Positions 49,680-59,992 of a stretch of 64,000 nt of DNA are shown in pieces. The DNA is from Osedax fenrisi. Lineage: Eukaryota; Annelida; Polychaeta; Sabellida; Siboglinidae. Each line of letters starts with the position of its first letter. Positions within the stretch are counted from its first letter, which is position 1. The notes beneath the pieces are model-generated. The model was not told where the DNA came from, did not search any database, and saw only the letters and a program-made list of their open reading frames with translations. Position numbers and translations under genes: made by a program. The DNA lies in assembly GCA_964019155.1 (NCBI GenBank), contig OZ025243.1:30765371-30829370 (forward strand), read 5' to 3'.

Positions 49680-49795
49680 ACACACTGTCTGTCATACATA
49701 TTAGGATACATATCCTACATATGTGACATAATTTGTGCATGGATTCATGTTAGCATATACACATACACATACAGGCATATATATATATATAGATG

Positions 49796-49827
<32 letters not shown>

Positions 49828-49983
49828 CCAAATATATTGTGAAGTAAAGATATTGCACTCCCTATCTATCTCTAGTACCTCAAAATGTAAATTTAAAATG
49901 AAAAAACAACATTAACACTAGATGGCGAAATAGTATATGAAATGTTAAATCATGTGATATTTTTATTTAAATTTCTTGTTATA

Positions 49984-50040
49984 TCATAGATTTATAGTTT
50001 AATAATGTAAACCCCCAGGATGTAAACTATAAATCTATGA
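49984..50040. repeat. CATAGATTTATAG hairpin, copy 3
   Basis: Arms TCATAGATTTATAGTTTA / TAAACTATAAATCTATGA, 18 bp perfect, with a 21-nt loop. Confidence 0.82.
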
Positions 50041-50431
50041 ATTATATACATACATTTAAAATCATTACAATATAATACAAATTATAATACAATACATGTA
50101 GTTTTTTTTAATATTATAATTTATAAATAATATATATTTATATTATATATATATTTTTTACATTAAATTACATAATTACTAATTAGTTTAAGTTCTTGTT
50201 TTATAATTATATACATAAGTTTAAATTCATAACAATACAATACATGTTTTTTTAATATTATGATTTATAACAATATATTTATCATTTATTTTATTTGTTT
50301 ATATTAAATATAACTAATCAGTGTATTCTATTGTTATATAATTATATTATCATTTTAAAATCATGTCAATACATATTATAATCAAAGATTTTCCGAAGGA
50401 AATGCTTCGCAAAATCTGTGTTATAATACAA

Positions 50432-50496
50432 TCATAGATTTATAGTTTACAACTAGATTAAACTATAAATCTATGATGTAAACTATAAATCTATGA
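50432..50496. repeat. CATAGATTTATAG hairpin, copy 4 plus an extra arm
   Basis: A 45-nt hairpin (50432-50476) with 18-bp perfect arms is followed directly by a further right arm TGTAAACTATAAATCTATGA (50477-50496), making two right arms for one left arm. Confidence 0.82.
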
Positions 50497-50595
50497 ATAC
50501 AATATACATGTATATAATTTATTATTTACAATTACAATAAATATAGAAAATTCTTATAATCATACTATTACCGCTAGATGGCCATATCGAATTAT

Positions 50596-51172
50596 TACTT
50601 ACCTTACCAGGTCGAGCTTGCTCGGCAGTTAACAACATATTTTCTTCCATCCACTTCTGTCCTCCATCGCTGCGGGCAGTTCATTTAATACGCATTCTGT
50701 ATCTTTTACTAGTTGATCGATAAACGTTTTCCTAGGTCTACCCGGTTTCGTTTTTCCATGTTTCGGGGTCCATAGTAACAATTCTGATGCTAGCTCCGTA
50801 CGGGCTCTCCAACAGTGTCCACTGAAGCGTAGACGTTGACTCTTTATGGATTTCGACAATTTAGGGGTGTCACCGTAGAGTTCTTTATTTGTCGGGTGTG
50901 ATTCCCATGATTTATTTAGAGCAGCTCTCAGCATCCTCGTATAGTTTCCATCTAGACGTTTCTCCATGGCTTTAGTCATAGTCCAGGTAGTAGATCCGTA
51001 CACCAATACTGATTCCACAGTGGCTCTGAAAAAATGTCTTTTTAATTTATCTTTCAAATTTGATTTCCAAATTTTATTCATCGCGTTTAGTGCTGACCAA
51101 CTCTTTGCCAATCTTATATCTAGATCTTTCTCGGTTGATGATATATAGCTCCCTAGATACTTGAAATTATTT
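50596..51172 (-). pseudogene. LINE reverse transcriptase C-terminal fragment
   Basis: The minus frame begins FKYLGSYISSTEKDLDIRLA (near 51172) and runs to a stop at 50629 with FRATVESVLVYGSTTWTMTK, KRLDGNYTRMLRAALNKSW, LRFSGHCWRA and KPGRPRKTFIDQL. These are C-terminal signatures of a widespread invertebrate LINE group. It is 5'-truncated without stops over ~180 codons, so fairly young, and only in unit 2. The 3' end carries the CTCGACCTGGTAAGGTAAG phrase also seen at 48494. Confidence 0.85.
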
Positions 51173-51264
51173 TCGAATTATTAGGTTACAGACATATACA
51201 CAAGTGCAATGTCTTTCCTTTGGAAAATCTTTGTATTATATAAGTATATTGTACGTCGTTCATT

Positions 51265-51805
51265 ATTCGCTATTATTGTTATAAAATATTAATTAATATA
51301 TAAGCATATATATAGAGGTATTATAAGTCCCTAATACGGATACTCTAGATGTATTAATACAAACACCCTATAACCAATCAGCACGCAGCTTGTGAACTAT
51401 TCTGATTTTCATAAAAATCGTATACGTTATAATTTTAACACCACCAATGAAACTACATCTAAAAATGTTATTATTTAAATACTTAAATTGTTATATTAAT
51501 AAAATAATAAAAATAAATTAATTAATTACTAATTAAATTATATTAAATTATTCATAAAATTAATTATAAATATATCTCATTGGTTCATAAATAATATATA
51601 GTGCATCTAGTGGTATATAGGGTCGTACGACATACACTGTACGACGTACAGTGTACACCATATATACCACTAGATAAACTATAGATTTATAATTTATATA
51701 TAATCATATAATATTAATATATTGTACTTTTTGAAAACAAATATTAAATCTTAAAATGTTGACCATTTATTGTTAAAGTTTTGGTATTAGGTTACTTTGC
51801 CCTAT
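51265..51805. mobile_element. GTAACCGAATACGGAC TIR element, copy E4 (left part missing)
   Basis: Colinear with the right part of E2 from about 44515, ending GGTATTAGGTTACTTTGCCC. Its left end is replaced by the LINE fragment. It contains an inverted duplication at 51597-51683 absent from E2. Confidence 0.75.
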
Positions 51806-52206
51806 AGGGAGTATACTCCAAAATAGTTATTGTGTATTGGTATATTTAATTATAGTATGCTGATTTCAAAGATTTCAAGAGATAATTATTTGTAAAATAA
51901 AAATACATTCATATTTTTACATTTGTATTTCAATGTAAATATGTAAAATACGAATTTATTAATATTTGGTTTGAATTGTAATGTGTTTTTCTATATTATT
52001 TACCATACTAATTTAATTATAATTGTGTAGTTATTTATTATTCTATAGATATATATATATATATATATATTAAATATAAACATATACAATCAAAATAAAT
52101 TAATAAAATCTAACGATTATATATATATACATATAATATAACATATATGTAACATACATATAATCTATAAATAACAATACTATACTACTACACAGGTTGA
52201 AATACA

Positions 52207-52998
52207 ATGATGACATCGGTTATACTTCGGTTCACACTAGTGGTCTCTCTCTGCGTAGCAATAATGCACACTGGTAGTCCGCCTAGAGAGAAGGATGATA
52301 ACGCCCCAGCACGACTAAAGGGCTTAGCGAGATTCGCTAAGATCGATCCGAAACTCGCGAAATTACTCGCCGCCAAGTATGAAAACTCGCAGCACACTGA
52401 AACTAAATCCTACCCAGAAGAGTTGGCGAACGAGGATGCTGGGACCACCGAAGAGGCTGGAGATGTGCAAGAGGAGTGGGCGACCCAGGAGACTGTAACT
52501 ACCGAGGAAGATGGAACTGTGAAGGAGGCCGAACCTATTGAGGAAGATGGAGCTGTGCAAGAGGAGTGGGCGAGCGAAGAGGCTGAAACTGTGAAGGAGG
52601 CCGAACCTATTGAGGAAGATGGATCTGTGCAAGAGGAGTGGGCGAGCGAAGAGACTGGAACTGTGAAGGAGGCCGAACATACTGAGGAAGATGGAGCTGT
52701 GCAAGAGGAGGCTGGAACTACAGAAGAGGTTGAAAATACTGATGATGATGTAGCTATGAATGAGTCTGACACATTACGAGATGAGGTGAGTGAACTACGC
52801 TTGCGCAAACTTATGGGCGGAAGAGGAGAAGGAGGCGACGTTATAAAGCGGACCGAAGTACAAGATAAGCTACACAAGAGGAATGCGAACAACCGTAATA
52901 GAAGTGGTAACAAGTTTTATTTGAGGAGCTATAAACAATTGTTAAAAAAGATTTCCAAAGTATTCAGACTTGCTAGTAAAGATATTGTAATCGCATAA
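52207..52998 (+). CDS. Secreted acidic-repeat precursor with cationic C-terminus, copy 2 (intact)
   Basis: A 263-residue single-exon reading frame. Residues 1-24 are a signal peptide (MMTSVILRFTLVVSLCVAIM then HTGS). Residues about 25-60 are basic (ARLKGLARFAKIDPKLAKLL). Residues about 70-185 are strongly acidic and contain roughly three and a half copies of a 24-residue, 72-nt unit beginning EEDGAVQEEWASEEAE. The last ~30 residues are cationic with aliphatic spacing typical of an amphipathic helix (KQLLKKISKVFRLASKD), preceded by basic residues that could be cleavage sites. This layout is seen in precursors of secreted cationic peptides, where an acidic propart neutralises the mature part; an antimicrobial or venom-type role is inference only, and I do not recognise the family. 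AATAAA at 53029-53034. A possible acceptor AG lies 11 bases before the ATG. Confidence 0.78.
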   Translation: MMTSVILRFTLVVSLCVAIMHTGSPPREKDDNAPARLKGLARFAKIDPKLAKLLAAKYENSQHTETKSYPEELANEDAGTTEEAGDVQEEWATQETVTTEEDGTVKEAEPIEEDGAVQEEWASEEAETVKEAEPIEEDGSVQEEWASEETGTVKEAEHTEEDGAVQEEAGTTEEVENTDDDVAMNESDTLRDEVSELRLRKLMGGRGEGGDVIKRTEVQDKLHKRNANNRNRSGNKFYLRSYKQLLKKISKVFRLASKDIVIA

Positions 52999-53158
52999 TT
53001 ATATTGCACTGGCCCTATATATCCTATGAATAAAATATATAATATACATATATAAACATGTGTTATTTTGTTATTAATAAATATTAATAGCTAGAATTTG
53101 AATGTTTTGAATAATAAATAAATATGTAATGAAATATCTATAGATAGTAATTACCATA

Positions 53159-53205
<47 letters not shown>

Positions 53206-53214
53206 TACCTATTT

Positions 53215-53900
53215 ACTTCTCGCTAGATCAGGTATTGCAATACTTATCTATGTGATGATAAACCATCGTATTTAGGTAACATCGTCCTGTCTGAAGATAA
53301 TACTACGTAGTTAAGTAAACGACTGTCTACCTCGAATTATGTTCCCTCACCGAGAAGTCCACATCACCAGTTTATTTGCGATATCATCGGCATATCGGAT
53401 TCAGTTGCAGGCTAGGCTCATTCTTCTTTATGAGACTATAGTACTTTATTGGTTAACTTACTTTTCCACGATGTATTTGTTGCCATTCTGATCATCCAAG
53501 TATAAGAGTCACCAATTGTCTTCTCTAGTTTTATTTGATATATTAATAAGAATTCTTTGAAGCATTTGCTAATAGTTGCTTTAAAATCTTGATTTTTCGA
53601 GTTACGGTGTATTTTCTATTTCCAGGGTATATAAATCGTATACATGTCTCCATGACATTTATTTGCGGATTTAAATATCCTTCTTCGAGCTATTCATCCA
53701 GGCAATAAGCCATGTGTGACTATTTCAAGCTGTTCTGATCCATCTTTTTTGATTTCATACATTGTCCCATATTTAATTCTTCGTGTTGGATGTTTTTCAA
53801 TTATTCTGAGCGTGTATGATGTATTTACATGAGTGCAATATCATTTGAATACATGAGATCTGGGAGGTAAATATATATATATAGCAATATTGATAGTTAT
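53215..53900 (-). pseudogene. Degraded LINE at the end of unit 2 and beyond
   Basis: The first part duplicates 46320-46665. Beyond 53605 (past unit 2) minus frames read LMYSNDIALM, a decayed reverse-transcriptase box of the type LMYADDIALL, then weak similarity with many stops. The LINE therefore predates the duplication and its breakpoint falls inside it. Confidence 0.6.
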
Positions 53901-54765
53901 CTTCTGCTTTTGTGTCTGGTTATATCAAATTCGAGTCCACCTTATGTTCGTTCTAACACCTACCTCATTGAATAATCATGAGCTATATTACTAGAGATCA
54001 CAACTATAAATGAAGCAAAGGTTTCTATTTGCTGAGCCACTTTCAAAATATTAAGTATGTGTGTTATCCGTCGTGTAGGTCTGCTATTAAAATTGTACTT
54101 TAGTTTCTTTATAATATAGGATAATAATATAATATAGAATGAATGATATACATACATTATCATAATGTGATCATGAATCACTTAATTATCGGGTATTATA
54201 TTAAATGTATAGGTAACATTAAGATAACATGTTAGTATATAAATTTAATTATCTAAACTCAATTAGGTATACCTATTATTTATATATATATTATTATTAT
54301 TCCCCATTCATAATATTTCGTGTAACTATAGTCAAATTATAATTATGTAATCTACATTAAATATAATTATTACCAACAATACATTATAATTAGTATATAC
54401 GATATACAATTCGAAATTGAATTGTTACATTATTCAGCAGAACTTAATTGAATAGAGACACTTTCATTGTAAATCATTGATAGCTATTATTTATAGAATA
54501 GATATTTTAATAATGTATGATTAGTATTGAATCATAATATTATATAATTCATTTAGTTTATGAAAATGTAGGTCACATTATATCATAATATCCTTCCCTC
54601 ATTAGTTCAAAAGTAATATTTGTTATACCTACCGATAATTATCCATATTTTAGTTTAGAACTTATTTAACCTAAATAAAATATTATTAGTTAAACTATTT
54701 ATCTTATGTTCTTCAAAAATCTAAAATGTGTTCTATATTATATTGACTATATGCAATAATATATC
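53901..54765. other. AT-rich stretch without genes
   Basis: I see no coding signal or recognised element. Confidence 0.45.
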
Positions 54766-55045
54766 TGACTGTGTGGCTCAGTTGTCTATTGTTTGCCAAG
54801 AACACCGATAATAGGAAGCGGATTCAATCATTGTCCATGCCAATAAAATAGGATTTAAAATAATATTTAGAAGTGATCTTATATAATTGTGTATAAATAA
54901 ATTATCGGCTCTCGCCAAAACCACTGATGCCATATCATGAGAGCGGCTTCGAAGGGACATTAGATTAATATATGGTTATAAGTGTAAAATTCATATAAGT
55001 TCATGGATGGGATGAAAGTACTCCCCAAAAATGACAATATATATA
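54766..55045 (+). mobile_element. tRNA-derived SINE, copy A
   Basis: The head holds an A-box-like TGTGGCTCAGTTG and a decayed B box GGATTCAATC. The body has AATAATATTTAGAAGTGAT, ATTATCGGCTCTCG and CATGAGAGCGGCTTCGAAG, and the tail has GGATGGGATGAAAGTACTCC. Colinear with copies at 15737 and 57136. Confidence 0.82.
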
Positions 55046-55073
55046 TATATATAATACATCTGATACTGTATAT

Positions 55074-55738
55074 CAGAGGTTCTAACACTTTTTTTTTCAT
55101 AACCCATTTTCTAAAAATTTTAAATAAAAAAAAACCAAAACGACCCATAATAATAAATATAGTAATAACAAAGATAATTAGGATTATAAAGATATTACAT
55201 CTTATTAAGTGGCGCCGAGTATTTTAATGTTCATGATAATGTTATATTTTGACCTAATCGTTTGATATACAGTTAATCTATCTTTTCAAACTCACATATG
55301 TTTATTAATCATGAGACAATAAAATAAAATATTAATTAATGAATTTGAATATTGGAGATTAAACGAAATATGTCTGGTTCAATATCAGATATACACAATC
55401 TTAAATCATGTTACACATCGAGTCTATTACGTTTCTTATTTTTTTAGAGTCAGCATGTCTGAAAAGGCACGTTCACATAAATATGTACTCCCTATGGAAG
55501 AAATTATTTCATTAATGTACATTGTACAAGATCAGGGTAAGAATTAATAACTGATATCCATAATTGGCCTAAATTCATTTAATTATAATTATTCTTTGCT
55601 CCAATATCTTACTGACTTTTAAAAAAAATGAAATATATACAATTTAGAAACCTCGTAATCGAACAAAATATTGGCGACCCTAGAAAAATAGTCAATCTAC
55701 CCAAAAGGGGTCCTTGGACCCCCATTTAAGAACCACTG
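55074..55738. mobile_element. hAT MITE, 665 bp, 8-bp target duplication
   Basis: The left end CAGAGGTTCTAACACTTTT and right end TTTAAGAACCACTG are imperfect inverted repeats of the hAT type. Flanks are CTGTATAT (55066-55073) and CTCTATAT (55739-55746), an 8-bp duplication with one mismatch. Inside the right end, a GGGGTCCTTGGACCCCC palindrome is visible. No transposase frame. Confidence 0.88.
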
Positions 55739-55877
55739 CTCTATATAATAATTGTATAATATAATTACAAAAAGTAGGTGCTGAATTTAATAGTATAACC
55801 CTTATATTGAAACATAGGGAAGGGAAATATACCGTTGCAACTCTGCGTAGGGTCTACAATGCATGTCATCATATAAG

Positions 55878-56150
55878 TCGTATATCCTACGTGGTAGTGA
55901 GTCACTAAGTAGGCCTTAGTTCGTATGTCCTACGTGGTAGTGAGTCACTAAGTAGGCCTTAGTTCGTATGTCCTACGTGGTAGTGAGTCACTAAGTAGGC
56001 CTTAGTTCGTATGTCCTACGCGGTAGTGAGTCACTAAGTAGACCTTAGTTCGTAGGTCCTATAGGACACGTATACTTGGTAGTGAGTAACTGGTTATATC
56101 TTAGTTATTATGTCCTATGTGGTAGTGAGTCACTGGCTAGGTCTTAGTAT
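55878..56150. repeat. 43-bp minisatellite with AP-1-like TGAGTCA in each unit
   Basis: Four close 43-bp units (55878, 55921, 55964, 56007) followed by two diverged ones to about 56150. Each has TCCTACGTGGTAGTGAGTCA followed by CTAAGTAGG. The core TAGTGAGTCACTA is a perfect 13-bp palindrome containing an AP-1/bZIP-type site; regulatory use is only a possibility. Confidence 0.92.
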
Positions 56151-56635
56151 GATTATTGATCGCGGTCGTTAGCTCGATACGCGCGTAGCTACTCACCGCT
56201 CTAGATAGATACCGTTACATGCGGGTACTTGCGGTGCACGTGTACCCGACCTATAGGTACACGAGTACCCGGGACTCTAGTTACTCGCCACCGTCGTTAC
56301 CTGCTGAGTGGTCAACAATAGGTACTTCGATTCACCTACTCGTAGTGGTCACTACTACTGACCACTACTGACCACTACTGACCACTAGTGCACTAACAAT
56401 AGACTGATTGACCGCTCTCTCTCTCTCGCTATATCTATCTCTCTCTCTCTCGCTATATCTCTCTATATCTTGCTTTCTTTCTATTTATGTATGTGTACAC
56501 ATTAAATATTCACTATATATTATGAATGTTCCTATGCCATCCACGGGTATTAAGTGCACTCCAGTTAATATTATAGTACACACACACATATATACACACA
56601 CATACACACACACATAGACATAGACATACATACAA

Positions 56636-56668
<33 letters not shown>

Positions 56669-56844
56669 ATCTCTATAGACTATACTACTATATTACTGAT
56701 ACTATATATATATATAGTATTGATGAATTAAAAGACTTGAGACTAATGTTACGTCACGATTTCCACACCCTTAGCATTACATCTAAATGTATGTGCCTAC
56801 ATTCCCCATGGGACCCGTGGTATAGTTATTACGTAGGTTAGATA

Positions 56845-56901
<57 letters not shown>

Positions 56902-57135
56902 ATACCTATAATACTGTAGGTATAGGCATTATTCCTATGTAACCTATAATGATGGAGTCTGCATTGTTATTGTGACCGTATTGAAGTACCGTCACGGTAC
57001 ACCGCACACACACAGTTAGGACATATGTCTCATGTTGTATGTTAGGCTTACTTATCAGGATGCTGATAACGCTTTAAATACACACCCATATATATTGAGA
57101 CTTTATCATATAGGATATATCATAAATATATATTG
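56151..57135. other. GC-richer patch then microsatellites
   Basis: 56160-56400 is CpG-containing with short repeats (CTACTGACCA, several copies) and a GTGCACGTGTACC E-box-like site; it could be regulatory. It is followed by a (CT)n/GAGA-type tract (56416-56470), (CA)n near 56578-56645 and (TA)n at 56843-56893. No gene seen. Confidence 0.4.
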
Positions 57136-57428
57136 TTATTGTTATTTTTATTTGGTGGAGTCCTTTCATCCCATCCAGGAACGTAGATGAAGTTTTCATT
57201 TATAACCATATATGGCTCTAATGTACTTTCGAAGCCGCTCTCGTGTTAAGGCATCCATGGTTTTAACGAGAGCCGATCATTTATTTATACACAATTATAT
57301 AAGATCACTTCTAAATAATATTTTAAGACCCATTTTATAAAATTAATTAATGGTCCGGACGAGGCTCGAACCCGTGTACTACTGCTTGTGTGTCGGACGC
57401 CTTAGCCACTGAGTCACACAGGCAGTTG
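57136..57428 (-). mobile_element. tRNA-derived SINE, copy C (best preserved)
   Basis: The minus strand begins CTGCCTGTGTGACTCAGTGG, then ACACGGGTTCGAGCCTCGTC: an intact B box (GGTTCGAGCC) inside a T-arm-like stem ACGGG/CTCGT. The acceptor arm does not pair, so it is not a functional tRNA. Body and tail (GGATGGGATGAAAGGACTCC) match the other copies, and the element ends in an AAATAA-rich tail. Confidence 0.88.
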
Positions 57429-57801
57429 TCATGTCATATATTATACTGTTTTACTAGTATATGTGAGCATAATGTGCTATTATATATGTATTATTCATAT
57501 ATAAATACATATATACATAGATGATTACCTAATGATAGTGTATTACGTAATACTAATCTCACGAGCATGGATAACCGTAGAGGGGTGACGCTATTTACAC
57601 GGTATCTTCGAATGTACTTGTAATCACCATTACATGTAGGTACTACGTATTCATACCTACTACATCAATACGAGTATGTTAACTTTATATCTGAATCATC
57701 GATATAAAGAAAGTCTATCTGGGGTCAAATCAGGCGGTATATATACACATGGTACATAATATACATTGTATTATGCTATTTGTATATACATATACATATA
57801 C

Positions 57802-57857
<56 letters not shown>

Positions 57858-58150
57858 TACATATATGTATATATACAAACAATTTTATGAGAAACAATAA
57901 TTTAAATTATTAATAATATTACATAATTAATATATTAATATTCGCCAACGGTAACCCATATTGAGATAAACCGACGTTATATATGAATTACTATAGTACT
58001 CGAAGGCATAACGTAGATATAATTACTACGAAGATTAAATGGGTAAGTAACGATATGCGTATTTCTATAATTACGCAATTATAAACGATTTTCTAACCCA
58101 CCCCTATATATTAAAAAGTCCGGCCAATAAAATGTACTATATTGTAGTAA
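57429..58150. other. AT-rich stretch without genes
   Basis: Contains a (TA)n tract at 57802-57845 and no coding signal. Confidence 0.45.
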
Positions 58151-58151
58151 A

Positions 58152-58195
58152 AACCCAAACGCAAACCAAAACTCAAACCCAAACCCAAACCCAAC
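58152..58195. repeat. Telomere-like CCCAAA repeats
   Basis: Several CCCAAA/CTCAAA hexamers in tandem. A second, more mixed run (AAACCC, CCCTA) lies at 58621-58660, so the GC-rich patch between is bracketed by them. They may be interstitial telomere-like repeats or simple sequence. Confidence 0.6.
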
Positions 58196-58344
58196 CAATA
58201 TCTATATGAATTACGTAACGGAATACAGCGACGACGACTTCTCAATTTGGTGTGGCTAACAATAGGCGGGTCGTGTGTGTGCCTGCATCGATGTCACCAG
58301 AGCCACTGGCTTATTCGCTAGGCGAGGAGAACATAACCTTCAGT

Positions 58345-58402
58345 ATCGGCTGACTCATCAGTGATGACTCATCAGTGATGACTCATCGTGACTCATCACT
58401 CG
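58345..58402. promoter_or_regulatory. Cluster of four TGACTCA (AP-1-like) sites
   Basis: TGACTCATCA occurs four times within about 60 bp, with GTGATGACTCATCA as a tandem unit. Each TGACTCA is a consensus AP-1/bZIP half-palindrome. It lies next to a possible exon. Function is inferred from the motif only. Confidence 0.45.
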
Positions 58403-58437
58403 TCGCAAACGTTCTCTCTCAACTTCGCCGTGATCAC

Positions 58438-58555
58438 CTGCGGAGGCGAGGCGGTTCGCTTGTTCGATTGATCCGTTACCGATGTCCTCCTCCGCATCCT
58501 CTACTACAACGTAGGGAACTGCGTTGTTCTCTGAGGGGTTTGATCCACTATCCAT
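58438..58555 (-). CDS. Possible first coding exon, unknown acidic protein
   Basis: On the minus strand an ATG opens MDSGSNPSENNAVPYVVVED, then AEEDIGNGSIEQANRLAS and a consensus donor CGCAG|GTGATC. The patch is GC-rich against AT-rich flanks and codes hydrophilic, acidic sequence. Without splicing the frame stops at 58358. No second exon was found. Confidence 0.33.
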
Positions 58556-59018
58556 AGGTGTGTGTTCCTCTACTACTACGTTGTCGGGATAAATATTCCT
58601 CTACTACGAACTTTATAACTAAACCCAAACCCTACCCTAAACCCAACCCAACCCCTAGGTATAACTATATAAAAACACGCGTGTAGACGCGTCGTACATA
58701 TATTGTACATCATATAGGGGTTGAAGGGTATACAATATACACTGTACAATATACACCCTTCGTACGCCTATGTATGTTACACGTGACTAACTTTTGTATG
58801 TGGATAATAGTTGAAAGCCGAAGTTAACGAGACCTAAATGTATGATGTCACGTGGTTCAAAGATAGAAATACTGTTTGTAATGTCTATTATATTACTAAT
58901 GACCTATGGTTACTCCTAGATATATAGATATGAATACCTAGAACCTACCTACTAGGTATTACTAGGTAGTACCTAGTAATAAACCTCTACATACTCGCGT
59001 ATTGAAGGATTTACTATC

Positions 59019-59274
59019 CTAGCAAACAGTAATAGCCTCACAATAGCAACATCATAGAATCTCTAATAGCCTCAAATGTTTACATTGTTCTATTATGCTG
59101 CTATGAATTTATCATACTATTATGCTGCTATTATGTAATGTATTACTAGCAGCATAATATCAAGATATCCTATAACCGAGGTTATAGGAGGTCTTGATAA
59201 TAGCACAATGTAAACATGTGAGTCTATTAAATATTATATTATGTTGCTATTATGAGGCTATTACTGTTTGCTGG
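59019..59274. mobile_element. 256-bp MITE, AGCAAACAGTAATAGCCTCA TIRs
   Basis: The left terminal repeat AGCAAACAGTAATAGCCTCA is matched exactly by TGAGGCTATTACTGTTTGCT on the right. Subterminal AATGTTTACATTG and CAATGTAAACAT also face each other, as do TATTATGCTGC-type blocks. It is related to 9786-10020. A separate hairpin sits near its middle. Confidence 0.82.
59158..59199. repeat. CCTATAACC hairpin, copy 2 (inside the MITE)
   Basis: TATCAAGATATCCTATAACC faces GGTTATAGGAGGTCTTGATA, 18 of 20 pairing, with a two-base centre. Same family as 24351-24386. Confidence 0.7.
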
Positions 59275-59580
59275 TATTACCTTGATCCTTGGGGTCATAT
59301 GATATCATATATATGGCCCATATCCAGGGTTAATATAGGGTACGTTGTAGTCTATATGTTCATCTTCTATAGTATACTATACTATAGTATATATATATAT
59401 ACTGCAAAGTATGATATAGTTCGTATGGTTCATAATTATTCAATTATAATTGATGGTAGGTGCCAGTGACACTTTAATCGTAATGATACAATAGTGTATA
59501 ATATATAGAGTAGGCTATTATAGCCTGTATATAGGCCTACATATAGTAATATTAATGAGTAATATTTACCTACATATAAT

Positions 59581-59629
59581 ACAAGACCTACTATAACTTC
59601 TGGTTATACGAGGTCATGGGAAGTCTTGT
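59581..59629. repeat. CCTATAACC hairpin, copy 3 (diverged)
   Basis: ACAAGACCTACTATAAC faces GTTATACGAGGTC, with outer ACAAGACCT/AAGTCTTGT also pairing. It is more diverged than the other two. Confidence 0.5.
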
Positions 59630-59928
59630 ATATATATATAGGTATAGGTGTACTTACCTATATATATAATAATAACAATAATAATATCAGAATTTAGGAA
59701 TGACCATGGTAAACGAAGAAGCGCAATGCTTATCTAGTCGTTTACCCAATATATATATATATATATATATATAGATATAGGTATATTATACCCACATAAA
59801 ATAAATTGTATATATTATAAAATAGCTATTTTATACTAGTATACTATAGTAGGTATTATGCCTATAGGTATTAATACAGTATTAATAATACTATAGGTAA
59901 TAATACCTATATTATATAGGCTATATAT

Positions 59929-59992
59929 ATAGTCTATATAATAGTAGACATATATACATATATGTCTATATGTCTACTATTATATAGACTAT
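59929..59992. repeat. 64-nt hairpin with 26-bp perfect arms
   Basis: ATAGTCTATATAATAGTAGA and six further bases are repeated exactly inverted after a 12-nt spacer. Confidence 0.85.

Larger units (their letters stand above)
46718..53605. repeat. Segmental duplication, unit 2 (~6.9 kb)
   Basis: Begins TCAGGTCAGGTTTGTTGTTG only ~40 bp after the end of unit 1 and is colinear with it. It lacks the LINE and the 961-bp element. It has extra sequence at about 49850-51260 (hairpins and a LINE fragment), where unit 1 has none. Confidence 0.88.

Noticed and set aside
57352..57425. tRNA gene on the minus strand
   Set aside because: A and B boxes and a T arm are present, but the acceptor stem does not pair and the same head occurs on two other SINE copies.
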